The notes below the pieces were generated by a model. That model searched no databases. It worked only from the letters and a program-made list of their open reading frames with translations, and was not told the DNA's origin. The position numbers and the translations under genes were made by a program. Below are positions 13,173-19,843 of a stretch of DNA of 19,843 nucleotides, in pieces. This DNA is from an uncultured Clostridia bacterium (lineage in GTDB: Bacteria > Bacillota > Clostridia > TANB77 > CAG-508). Location of the stretch: assembly GCA_948875265.1 (NCBI GenBank), contig CAQRYF010000030.1, positions 1 to 19,843 on the forward strand, read 5' to 3'. How positions within the stretch are numbered: position 1 is the stretch's first letter; each line of letters starts with the position of its first letter.

Positions 13173-13332
13173 CCCTCGGAGAGCAACAAGGGTATTAGGG
13201 CATTTTGTCCTAAACAGCGAAAAGGGTGTCAAAACACCAAGCTGGTGAATATTAGGTAATAAAAAATATTACCTATATTCAAGCAAAATCAATTTTGCTA
13301 AATCTTAATGCTTAGTAAACTAGCATTAAGAT
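13173..13332. other. Array of consecutive hairpins; candidate replication origin, oriT or structured RNA
   Basis: Non-coding and locally less A/T-rich than its surroundings. In order: CCCT/AGGG (13173-13192); TAGGGCA/TGTCCTA with loop TTT (13196-13212); GGTGT/ACACC with loop CAAA (13225-13238), which competes with CACC/GGTG (13235-13247); TAGGTAATA/TATTACCTA (13253-13275); AGCAAAA/TTTTGCT (13282-13299); and ATCTTAATGC/GCATTAAGAT (13302-13332). It follows the replication genes and precedes an unknown gene. Such density is typical of origins, nick regions or leader RNAs. Which of these applies cannot be told from sequence. Confidence 0.6.
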
Positions 13333-13358
13333 ATTTGCACAAAAAGGAAGTGATGAAA

Positions 13359-13982
13359 ATGAAGGTGGATTCAGAGCAATTTTTCGATAGTATTTTTTTA
13401 TCATACAATAAAATTTTAGAGAGATTACATATATTGGGGATAACAACTAAAAATGGTAAAAAAATATCAGAATTAGATTTAAGAAGAGCAATAGATGTTA
13501 TGACAAAAAAACATCAAACTTGTAGATGGAGAAGTGAAAAAATTAGAAGTAGAAAATATTTTGTTTTGATTGAAGGGTACTACTGGCTAACTCAAGTCTA
13601 TTTTCAAAAAGAAAAATCTTTAATAGATGCTGATATAGAATTTTTTAAACTTAGAATAAAACAATATGAAGAGTTGTTAAAAATAGAACATAATGAAAAT
13701 TGGTGGAATGAAGATATGGATATAAAACAACTATGTGAGTATTTTAATAGACAAGATATTACTGTTAGAAAAGCTATAAAGAAAATGTGTGATAGTGGGG
13801 TAGGAGAATATAACTTATTAGTTAATAATAAAGTTATAATTTCTAGTAAAGGTGTTGAGTGGATTTGCAAAAATGTATTTAAACAAAAGTATTTGGAATT
13901 ATTAGAGAAGTATAAGATGGAATTGACGGAGTTATATATTGAAGCAGGTTATCCTTATGATAATTTTTTTTGGAAAAATTGA
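13359..13982 (+). CDS. Hypothetical protein with a possible C-terminal winged-helix region
   Basis: I do not recognise this 207-residue protein. It is mixed-charge, cytosolic and rich in Lys, Glu, Trp and Tyr. The second half has an HTH-like stretch (IKQLCEYFNRQDITVRKAI) followed by a possible wing (NLLVNNKVIISSKGVEWI), and the C-terminus is aromatic (AGYPYDNFFW). An in-frame ATG at 13308 lies inside the last hairpin of the array and has no ribosome site, so ATG 13359, about 8 bases after AAGGAAG, is the preferred start (ATG 13353 is also possible). Its position after the replication module suggests an element housekeeping or regulatory role rather than cargo. Confidence 0.6.
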   Translation: MKVDSEQFFDSIFLSYNKILERLHILGITTKNGKKISELDLRRAIDVMTKKHQTCRWRSEKIRSRKYFVLIEGYYWLTQVYFQKEKSLIDADIEFFKLRIKQYEELLKIEHNENWWNEDMDIKQLCEYFNRQDITVRKAIKKMCDSGVGEYNLLVNNKVIISSKGVEWICKNVFKQKYLELLEKYKMELTELYIEAGYPYDNFFWKN

Positions 13983-14193
13983 ATTAAAATAAAAAATATT
14001 AGTTAGCTGAGAAAATTTTTTTATGATAAAGTATTACTCAAAGATATCACATTTTCTAATATTTTGTTGGATTGAATACTAAGATTATTTTAAACGTAAA
14101 TAGTATCTATTATTAGAAGAAAATAACTAATTTTAAAGATATAAGCAATAGCAAATAAATTAGTTAATTTATAATATAAAAATAATATCAAAA

Positions 14194-14234
14194 AAATCAA
14201 ATGCAGAAATTATGACAAATTTTGCATTTGATTT
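14194..14234. terminator. Terminator of the restriction endonuclease gene
   Basis: AAATCAAATGCA (14194-14205) pairs perfectly with TGCATTTGATTT (14223-14234), a 12-bp stem. On the minus strand the A run 14191-14196 becomes a T-rich tail. The rest of the gap 13983-14193 is plain A/T-rich DNA with no feature I can support. Confidence 0.7.
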
Positions 14235-14237
14235 ATG

Positions 14238-16106
14238 TTATGATAAATTAGTAGTCAATTCATATTTCCAATTGTTTATTATATTATCAAAATCAGATAA
14301 CCATTCATCGCAATTTGAAGAAGAATTACTTTTATTATATAAGTTTTCTAAAAGATTTTTGAAATCAGTATGTTTTACTCTATAGTTTTTATTATTAAGT
14401 TCTAAAACAATTTCTAAAATGGAATTATATTGAGATATTGAAAAAGGAATAATTTTTTGTTTTGAACCTTCATATTCATACTTTACACTCATCCAAAAAG
14501 TATTTGCAGTATCTCTATGTAATAATGGAGCAATAAATAAACAATAATTATCTTTTGGACTCTTATTTTCAAAATCTCTAAAGTGTCGCATTACAGGTTG
14601 TCCTTCATTAAACCATTGATCTCTACTTTTTAATAAAGTAACTTCACAAATCATATTAAAGGTTTCATAGTAACATTCAATATCAGGGACATTACCCTTT
14701 GCAGTGAAGGTAGGTAAGTTATCATCACCTAAAGTATAGTTTGGATGAATCTCTTTTGCATCATCTAGAGCCATCAAAGATAATGCTGAATATTGTTCTA
14801 AAAGTAAAGGGTCTTGACCAGATGTATCTCTACGTCGAGTAGCTAAAGCATTTAATTTTTCAATATAAAAGTTAAGATTTTTGAGATTACGTTCTTCTAA
14901 AATAGATAAATCATATTTTAAAATATTAATTTTCTCTCTTAATTTAGAAATTTCAATGTTAGCTTCATTAGCATTACTAAAAGTCATGTAAGTAAAAGTG
15001 TATGAGTGTAATGATTGATTTCCATATTGATTTTTAATAAGGTCTTGCAAATTGCTAGCCTGAAAAATTAAATTTTTATATATTTGATTTAATGTGTCAA
15101 TATTTTCCCAAGGCAATGCTGGCAAAGAAATATCTCCAAGATAATTAATATATTCATCGGCATTATCAAAATGTAATGAAGCACCAGTGAAATTTTTTAA
15201 TATAGAATTAATTTCAACAATTCTTGAAGGTGATAAATCAGTATAATAACCATTTCCTCTATAATATACTAATCCAGTTTGTCTAAAATATCTTCTTATA
15301 GAATCCCCATAATCATATAAATTGTTTATCCATGTATCTATTGTTGCAGTATCATTTTGATCAACATTAAAGGAATCTATAACAAGTTGTTTAGAAAAGT
15401 TGTCAATAAAATCCTTCTTTTCTGGTTTTGAGAGTGATTCGGTTTTTTTTCTAAAATCTATAATTTTACATACTACATTATCAATATCTCTGTAATTGGT
15501 TAGTGTAGGAATAAAAAAAGCAAATTCTTCAGAAGAAAGTCCTTTTGCCTTCATATTATTTTCATAACAATAAATATTGACTTTATTTATAACATGTAAT
15601 GTTGCAATAAAAGGAATAATATCAAAATTTGAGAAACCACGTTCTATAGGATTATTTAATTGCCATTTCAAAAAATATTTAAACATAATATTTTCAAAGT
15701 CAACAGAGTCAGAAAGCATACTTTTTCCTAAATCAAATATTTTAACAGGAGCATTCTGCTTAGCTTCAGCAAGTCCCATTTTATTTAAGTTACCTATTGC
15801 AGTTCTCCCTCTCATTGCATATATCTTTTCTTGATTATCATTATATTCTTTATTTTTATAATGAACTTGACTAAGTAAATATTCTAATTCCTCGTCTGTA
15901 ATATCGCCTTGCTTTTTAAATAATTGTTGCAATTCTTCTGGTAAACCTTCAGGTTTATAATTTTTAGTTTGAATTAAACGTTTAAAAAAAGCAGATTGAA
16001 CATCTTCATTAAATTCAATTCCTTCAAATTCATTAAGCACTCTAAGAAAAGGAATATTCCTCTTTGGATTTCGAATAGTAGTACTTAAGCTCCAACATTT
16101 TGGCAT
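14238..16106 (-). CDS. AlwI-family type IIS restriction endonuclease
   Basis: The 622-residue protein starts with the hallmark of AlwI/BspD6I-like enzymes (WSLSTTIRNPKRNIPF, 5-20, then LNEFEG). These bind short asymmetric sites such as GGATC or GAGTC and cut outside them. The likely PD-(D/E)xK-type catalytic centre is PDIE (474-477) followed by CEVT (487-490, E488). The large N-terminal part (1-420) should hold site recognition. Several family members need a partner subunit to cut both strands, and the nuclease-like protein at 18257 could be considered for this. It is divergent from the double methyltransferase. The ribosome site is a run of seven G's (minus strand, 16111-16117). Recognition sequence cannot be stated. 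Confidence 0.85.
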   Translation of the reverse strand: MPKCWSLSTTIRNPKRNIPFLRVLNEFEGIEFNEDVQSAFFKRLIQTKNYKPEGLPEELQQLFKKQGDITDEELEYLLSQVHYKNKEYNDNQEKIYAMRGRTAIGNLNKMGLAEAKQNAPVKIFDLGKSMLSDSVDFENIMFKYFLKWQLNNPIERGFSNFDIIPFIATLHVINKVNIYCYENNMKAKGLSSEEFAFFIPTLTNYRDIDNVVCKIIDFRKKTESLSKPEKKDFIDNFSKQLVIDSFNVDQNDTATIDTWINNLYDYGDSIRRYFRQTGLVYYRGNGYYTDLSPSRIVEINSILKNFTGASLHFDNADEYINYLGDISLPALPWENIDTLNQIYKNLIFQASNLQDLIKNQYGNQSLHSYTFTYMTFSNANEANIEISKLREKINILKYDLSILEERNLKNLNFYIEKLNALATRRRDTSGQDPLLLEQYSALSLMALDDAKEIHPNYTLGDDNLPTFTAKGNVPDIECYYETFNMICEVTLLKSRDQWFNEGQPVMRHFRDFENKSPKDNYCLFIAPLLHRDTANTFWMSVKYEYEGSKQKIIPFSISQYNSILEIVLELNNKNYRVKHTDFKNLLENLYNKSNSSSNCDEWLSDFDNIINNWKYELTTNLS

Positions 16107-16110
16107 AGTA

Positions 16111-16117
16111 CCCCCCC
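16111..16117 (-). promoter_or_regulatory. G7 homopolymer serving as ribosome-binding site of the endonuclease
   Basis: The minus strand reads TTAGGGGGGG then TACT and ATG. A run of seven G/C in this very A/T-rich DNA is striking, and slippage would change the Shine-Dalgarno strength or spacing. Confidence 0.45.
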
Positions 16118-16137
16118 TAACATTCTAACTTATAAGT

Positions 16138-16166
16138 ATTTTATAATTTTTTGTAGAAAAAATCAA
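16138..16166 (-). promoter_or_regulatory. Promoter of the restriction endonuclease
   Basis: On the minus strand TTGATT (16161-16166) and TAAAAT (16138-16143) are 17 bp apart. It lies back to back with the methyltransferase promoter; no controller-protein gene or operator is evident between them. Confidence 0.5.
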
Positions 16167-16183
16167 TATTTTAAGGAAAATGA

Positions 16184-16212
16184 TTGACTATTTTTATACT
16201 TATTTATATAAT
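16184..16212 (+). promoter_or_regulatory. Promoter of the methyltransferase operon
   Basis: TTGACT (16184-16189) and TATAAT (16207-16212) are 17 bp apart, closer to consensus than the endonuclease promoter. This would favour methylation over cutting. Confidence 0.7.
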
Positions 16213-16251
16213 AAAAAAGAGATGCGTTAGATGCATAGAAAGGAAATGCAA

Positions 16252-18225
16252 ATGAAAAAATTTAATATTAATAATCGTAGATATTTAGGAAGTAAATATA
16301 AATTATTAGATTTTATAAATGAAACAATAGAAAAAAATTGTGGAGAATTCGAATCAATTTTTGATGTTTTTGGTGGTACTGGAGTTGTATCAAATTATTT
16401 TTATGAAAAAGGTAAAAAAATATATATAAATGATATGTTAAAATCAAATTATTGTGTATATAGAGCTTTTTTAGGAAATGAAAAGTTTAGTGAAAAAAAA
16501 GTTGAAAAAATTATTAAAGAATATAATGATATTTATAATGTTGAAGATAATTACTTTTCAAAGACATATAAAAATACATATTTTAGTGAAAATGATTGTA
16601 AAAAAATTGGATATATAAGAGAAGATATAGAAAAAAAATATGCCAGTAATAAGATTAATGAAAGAGAAAAGTATATATTAATTGCTAGTTTATTATATTC
16701 TATGGATAAAATTGCGAATACAGTAGGACATTATGATGCATACAGAAAAAAACAAAAATTACAAGACAATTTTGAAATGTTTGCTTTAGACATTGATAAA
16801 AATCCAAAAATAAAAAATGAAATATACAATATGGACTCAAACGAGTTAGTAAAAAAAGTAAAAGCTGATATAGCATATATTGACCCACCATACAATTCAA
16901 GACAATATGGAGATGCATACCATCTTTTAGAAAATGTTGCAGAATGGAAAAAACCTAAAGTGTATGGTGTAGCAAAGAAAATGGATAGAAGCAATATAAA
17001 AAGTAATTATTGCACTAATAAAGCTTCTAATGCTTTTAAAGATTTAATTGAACACTGCAATTGTAAATATATTATTGTTTCATATAACAATATGGGGCAA
17101 AAGGGAAATTCGAGATCTCAAGCTAAGATATCTGATACAGAAATATTAGAAATACTAGATCAAAAAGGAAAAGTGAAAGTATTTGAGAAAGATTTTAACT
17201 TTTTTACAACTGGAAAAACGAATATAGAAAACCATAAAGAAAGATTATTTTTATGTGAGGTTTGTGAACAAGAAAATGAAGAACTTTCTTATGAATTAAA
17301 CATTAATCAGGAATTTGCAAAATCTCCATTAAATTATGTTGGTGGTAAGTATAAACTATTAGAACAATTGACTAAAAGATTTCCAACCGAAGTAAACACT
17401 TTTGTTGATTACTTTTGTGGTGGAGGAAATGTAGGAGTTAATATAAATGCTAATAAAGTAATAGCTGTAGATAAGGAGAAATATTTAATAAATGTTTTAA
17501 ATTTATTTAAAACATATTCATATACTCAAATTATTAATAAATTGGATGATATTATTTTACAATATAATCTTAGTAATACATATATAAATGGATATAAGTA
17601 TTATAAATGCAACAGTTCAGCAGGATTAGGAAGTTATAATAAAGATAAGTATTTAAAATTAAGAAAAGATTACAATAAAATGAAAGAAGACTCTGATGAG
17701 AAAACATTTAAATTTCTAACTTTAATTATATATGGATTTAATCATCAAATTAGATTTAATAGTGCTGGAGAATTTAATATGCCAGTAGGAAAAAGAGACT
17801 TTAATGGCTCAATTAGAAAAAACTTACTAGCTTTTTGTGAAAAGTTAAAAAATAAGAATGTAGACTTTATTAATGAGGATTTTAAAAAGTTTAAAATAGA
17901 TAGCTTAACACCAGAAGATTTTTGTTATTTTGATCCACCTTATTTTTTAGGAGATGCAAGTTATAATGAAAATAATAATTGGACAGAAAAAGATGAAAAG
18001 GATTTATTAAAATACATAGATAAATTAAATGAAAGGAATATAAAATTTGCTCTTTCAAATGTAACTCAACATAGAGGCGAAAAAAATAACATTTTAATAG
18101 ATTGGGCTATAGAAAATAAATATAATATTAACTATTTAGATTATAATTATAACAATTCAAATTATCATTCAAAAAGTAAAATGAATATAACTAAAGAAGT
18201 ATTAATTACTAATTATAGTATATAA
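16252..18225 (+). CDS. Fused double N6-adenine DNA methyltransferase (type IIS modification enzyme)
   Basis: The 657-residue protein contains two complete adenine methyltransferase domains in tandem, as in M.FokI. Domain 1 (about 1-340) starts RRYLGSKYKLL and has SAM motif I DVFGGTGVV (38-46) and catalytic DPPY (211-214, followed by NSRQYGD). Domain 2 (about 355-657) starts LNYVGGKYKLL and has FVDYFCGGGNVG (384-395) and DPPY (561-564). Each domain would modify one strand of an asymmetric site, which is what an AlwI-type endonuclease requires. ATG 16252 is chosen because AAAGGA is 7 bases upstream; in-frame ATGs at 16231 and 16246 lack a site. It has its own promoter and is probably co-transcribed with the next genes (31-bp gap). 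Confidence 0.93.
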   Translation: MKKFNINNRRYLGSKYKLLDFINETIEKNCGEFESIFDVFGGTGVVSNYFYEKGKKIYINDMLKSNYCVYRAFLGNEKFSEKKVEKIIKEYNDIYNVEDNYFSKTYKNTYFSENDCKKIGYIREDIEKKYASNKINEREKYILIASLLYSMDKIANTVGHYDAYRKKQKLQDNFEMFALDIDKNPKIKNEIYNMDSNELVKKVKADIAYIDPPYNSRQYGDAYHLLENVAEWKKPKVYGVAKKMDRSNIKSNYCTNKASNAFKDLIEHCNCKYIIVSYNNMGQKGNSRSQAKISDTEILEILDQKGKVKVFEKDFNFFTTGKTNIENHKERLFLCEVCEQENEELSYELNINQEFAKSPLNYVGGKYKLLEQLTKRFPTEVNTFVDYFCGGGNVGVNINANKVIAVDKEKYLINVLNLFKTYSYTQIINKLDDIILQYNLSNTYINGYKYYKCNSSAGLGSYNKDKYLKLRKDYNKMKEDSDEKTFKFLTLIIYGFNHQIRFNSAGEFNMPVGKRDFNGSIRKNLLAFCEKLKNKNVDFINEDFKKFKIDSLTPEDFCYFDPPYFLGDASYNENNNWTEKDEKDLLKYIDKLNERNIKFALSNVTQHRGEKNNILIDWAIENKYNINYLDYNYNNSNYHSKSKMNITKEVLITNYSI

Positions 18226-18256
18226 AATAGAAAAGAGAATAAGAGGAGAAATCTTT

Positions 18257-19327
18257 ATGAATAGTAAAAAATTGATCAATTCAATAAAAGAATATAAAAA
18301 ACATGTATCAAAAATTAGAGACATAGAAGCAATTAATGAAAGAAATGAGAGAAAACAATACTATCAATCTTGGACAGAAGAAAGACTTAAGACAATGACA
18401 GAAGATGAGTTTGTTGAGTATATTGGAAAGCTTTGGTCAATGATAGTGTGGGGAAATAAAAAATATATTGCTGATAAGATTATTGAATCTAATGGATTTA
18501 ACAATGTAAAAAAAATGCTTATAGATTTATTATATGGAACTAGAGATATAGTAGAAAGATGGAATAATTTCTATACAAATATAAAACATATAGGACCATC
18601 TAGTATGAGTGAACTATTGAGTTATATTAATCCGAATGAATATGTTATTTGTAATAAAATTACTTGTGCTTGTTTTAGATATTTAGATGTTGAAAGTGTT
18701 CCAGTTTATAATTATCAATATACTGGCGAAAACTATAAAAGACTTTGTTCAATAGCAAAAGAAATAAAAGATGAATTAGAAAAAGAAAATATTGCAAATG
18801 TTGATTTATTAGTAGTAGATTACATGTTCTGGGATATTATTTATCCATTTTCAAAGAAAGAAAAATCAATAGAAACAATTGATGATATACAGATAGAAAA
18901 AGATGAAAAGCAATTTATTCATAATGATATAATTAATCAAATAGTAGAAATAGGACAATGGTTAGGATTTGAAAGTAAATCAGAAGTGAAAATAGCTGAT
19001 GGAGCTGTAGTAGATGCAATATGGCAGGCACAAATAGGGAATATGGGTAAAGTTATATATGCATTTGAAGTGCAAACACATGGAAGTATAGATAGTCTAA
19101 TATTAAACTTGCAAAAAGCAACCAACAATTTTGCTGTGCAAGCGATAGTAGCAGTATCTGATGAAAAGCAAATAGAGAAGATAAAAAAAGAATCAAAAGG
19201 TATTAGAGATATAGAAACAAAATTGAAAACATGGGATTATAGAGAAGTTATTGAAATGCATGATTGCTTAGAAAGATCAAATGAAATTATTAATAATTTA
19301 GGTTTAGTTCCAGATAGTTTTATATAA
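18257..19327 (+). CDS. Predicted PD-(D/E)xK-like nuclease of the restriction-modification cluster
   Basis: The 356-residue cytosolic protein looks like a two-domain nuclease. Residues 1-200 contain a helical DNA-binding-like part with a helix-hairpin-like segment (IKHIGPSSMSELLSYINPNEY, 109-129), a pattern seen at the front of restriction-type proteins. Residues 220-335 resemble a PD-(D/E)xK core: VVDAIW (D253) and YAFEVQTHGSID with E271-V-Q273, where Gln replaces the usual Lys. It lies 31 bp after the methyltransferase and probably shares its transcript, so it may be a second endonuclease or a partner subunit of the AlwI-like enzyme. Family and catalytic assignments are by motif reading only. 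AAGAGGAG precedes ATG. Confidence 0.6.
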   Translation: MNSKKLINSIKEYKKHVSKIRDIEAINERNERKQYYQSWTEERLKTMTEDEFVEYIGKLWSMIVWGNKKYIADKIIESNGFNNVKKMLIDLLYGTRDIVERWNNFYTNIKHIGPSSMSELLSYINPNEYVICNKITCACFRYLDVESVPVYNYQYTGENYKRLCSIAKEIKDELEKENIANVDLLVVDYMFWDIIYPFSKKEKSIETIDDIQIEKDEKQFIHNDIINQIVEIGQWLGFESKSEVKIADGAVVDAIWQAQIGNMGKVIYAFEVQTHGSIDSLILNLQKATNNFAVQAIVAVSDEKQIEKIKKESKGIRDIETKLKTWDYREVIEMHDCLERSNEIINNLGLVPDSFI

Positions 19328-19344
19328 TTTTAGGAGTTGTTGAT

Positions 19345-19530
19345 ATGAAAATAAAATGCTTACAATGCGGAGATATAATTGAATCAAAAAGTGTGCATGA
19401 TTTAGTTTTTTGCAAATGTGAGTCATGTTATATTGATGGTGGAAGTTATTATGCACATATAGGTGCAAAAGATTTTAGCAAAATAGTTAAAATTATGGAT
19501 GATGGAACAGAGATTAAAGTCAATAAATGA
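19345..19530 (+). CDS. Small zinc-ribbon-like protein (DUF7695-like)
   Basis: The 61-residue protein has C5-x2-C8 (CLQCGD) and C23, C25 and C28 (FCKCESC), then YIDGGSYYAH. The pattern resembles small DUF7695-type proteins of Bacillota with CxxCG...V/IDGG, whose function is unknown. AGGAGTT precedes ATG at normal spacing and the gene starts 17 bp after the nuclease-like gene, so it is the last member of that operon. A strong terminator follows. It is often found as a lone hypothetical gene, so its link to defence may be only positional. Confidence 0.65.
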   Translation: MKIKCLQCGDIIESKSVHDLVFCKCESCYIDGGSYYAHIGAKDFSKIVKIMDDGTEIKVNK

Positions 19531-19550
19531 TATATATAAATAACAAAAGC

Positions 19551-19603
19551 AAAGCAAAATAATATGTAATAGAACGAAATTGCATAATTATTTTGCTTTT
19601 TTT
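19551..19603 (+). terminator. Terminator of the methyltransferase/nuclease operon
   Basis: AAAGCAAAATAAT (19551-19563) pairs perfectly with ATTATTTTGCTTT (19587-19599) across a 23-base loop, followed by further T's. Confidence 0.75.
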
Positions 19604-19672
19604 GATAATAAAAGACAAGTTTCGACAAAATTTTTTAAAATAAGATGATAAAATTATAAAGGGGTATATAAA

Positions 19673-19843
19673 ATGGAGTATGAATATAAGAATTTAAAAA
19701 GTAATAAAAATATAAAATTAAATGTAGAAAAAAATTTTACTTTCATATATGGACCAAATGGAACAGGGAAAACAACATTTTCAAGGGCGATAGGAAATGG
19801 AAAAATAATAAAAGATAAAAATATTAATAAAATCCATTTAGTA
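19673..19843 (+). CDS. N-terminus of an AAA/ABC-type ATPase (partial, cut by window edge)
   Basis: ATG 19673 follows AAAGGGG and opens a frame that runs off the window after 57 codons. Residues 25-37 are a clear Walker A (IYGPNGTGKTTFS), preceded by a short beta-rich start, the layout of AAA_13/AAA_15-type SMC-like ATPases found in RloC, PrrC-like, OLD and other defence proteins. It is a separate transcription unit, placed after the terminator at 19551-19603. The effector domain, if any, lies outside the window, so the system cannot be named. Confidence 0.7.
   Translation, partial: MEYEYKNLKSNKNIKLNVEKNFTFIYGPNGTGKTTFSRAIGNGKIIKDKNINKIHLV

Noticed and set aside
1..19843. CRISPR array, rRNA genes, insertion sequences
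   Set aside because: No regularly spaced repeat-spacer pattern, rRNA-like sequence or transposase frame was seen on either strand.

Overview
The window is very A+T-rich DNA from a low-GC Bacillota, most likely a clostridium. Shine-Dalgarno sites are strong (AGGAGG), AGA and AAA codons dominate, and there is a Spo0A-type regulator. It has two parts: about 7 kb of chromosomal or older accessory genes (left), and from about 7.0 kb to the right edge one end of an integrated mobile element loaded with defence genes.

Left part (1-7033). A gene end and a 51-residue ORF run into a terminator and an intact initiator tRNA gene (minus strand, 328-403). Beside it, at 593-630, lies only the 5' half of a second initiator tRNA, still behind a consensus promoter. 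Next come a ZIP metal transporter and a Maf pyrophosphatase (one operon) and a small membrane protein. An XRE regulator follows, divergent from a Spo0A-like response regulator that is cut by an in-frame TAA. Then come a 16-residue Trp-rich peptide ORF, an AgrC-like sensor kinase, a metallophosphoesterase cut by TAG, and a DUF84 (YjjX-type) NTPase. The missing 3' half of the second tRNA sits at 6989-7033 on the opposite strand. Flipping 593-6995 would join the halves into a perfect initiator tRNA, so a site-specific inversion through the anticodon-loop heptamer CTCATAA is the best explanation.

Mobile element (about 7.0 kb to beyond the window). A tyrosine integrase faces the tRNA 3' half. It is followed by a SIR2-type NADase-like defence gene, a DUF6076 zinc-ribbon protein, an excisionase-like HTH protein, a replisome-organiser gene (cut by TAG), a DnaC-like helicase loader, a cluster of five or six hairpins (candidate origin, oriT or riboregulator) and an unknown protein. 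The promoters of integrase, DUF6076 and excisionase/replication each carry a pair of GTTAAC sites 26-27 bp apart, which suggests one shared regulator. No relaxase, terminase or capsid gene is visible here, so a satellite (PICI-like) or mobilizable island are both possible.

Defence cargo (14.2 kb to the end). An AlwI-family type IIS restriction endonuclease is divergent from a fused double adenine methyltransferase. This is followed by a predicted PD-(D/E)xK-like nuclease, a small zinc-ribbon protein, and the start of an AAA/ABC-type ATPase cut by the window edge. Together with SIR2 this makes the element a defence island.
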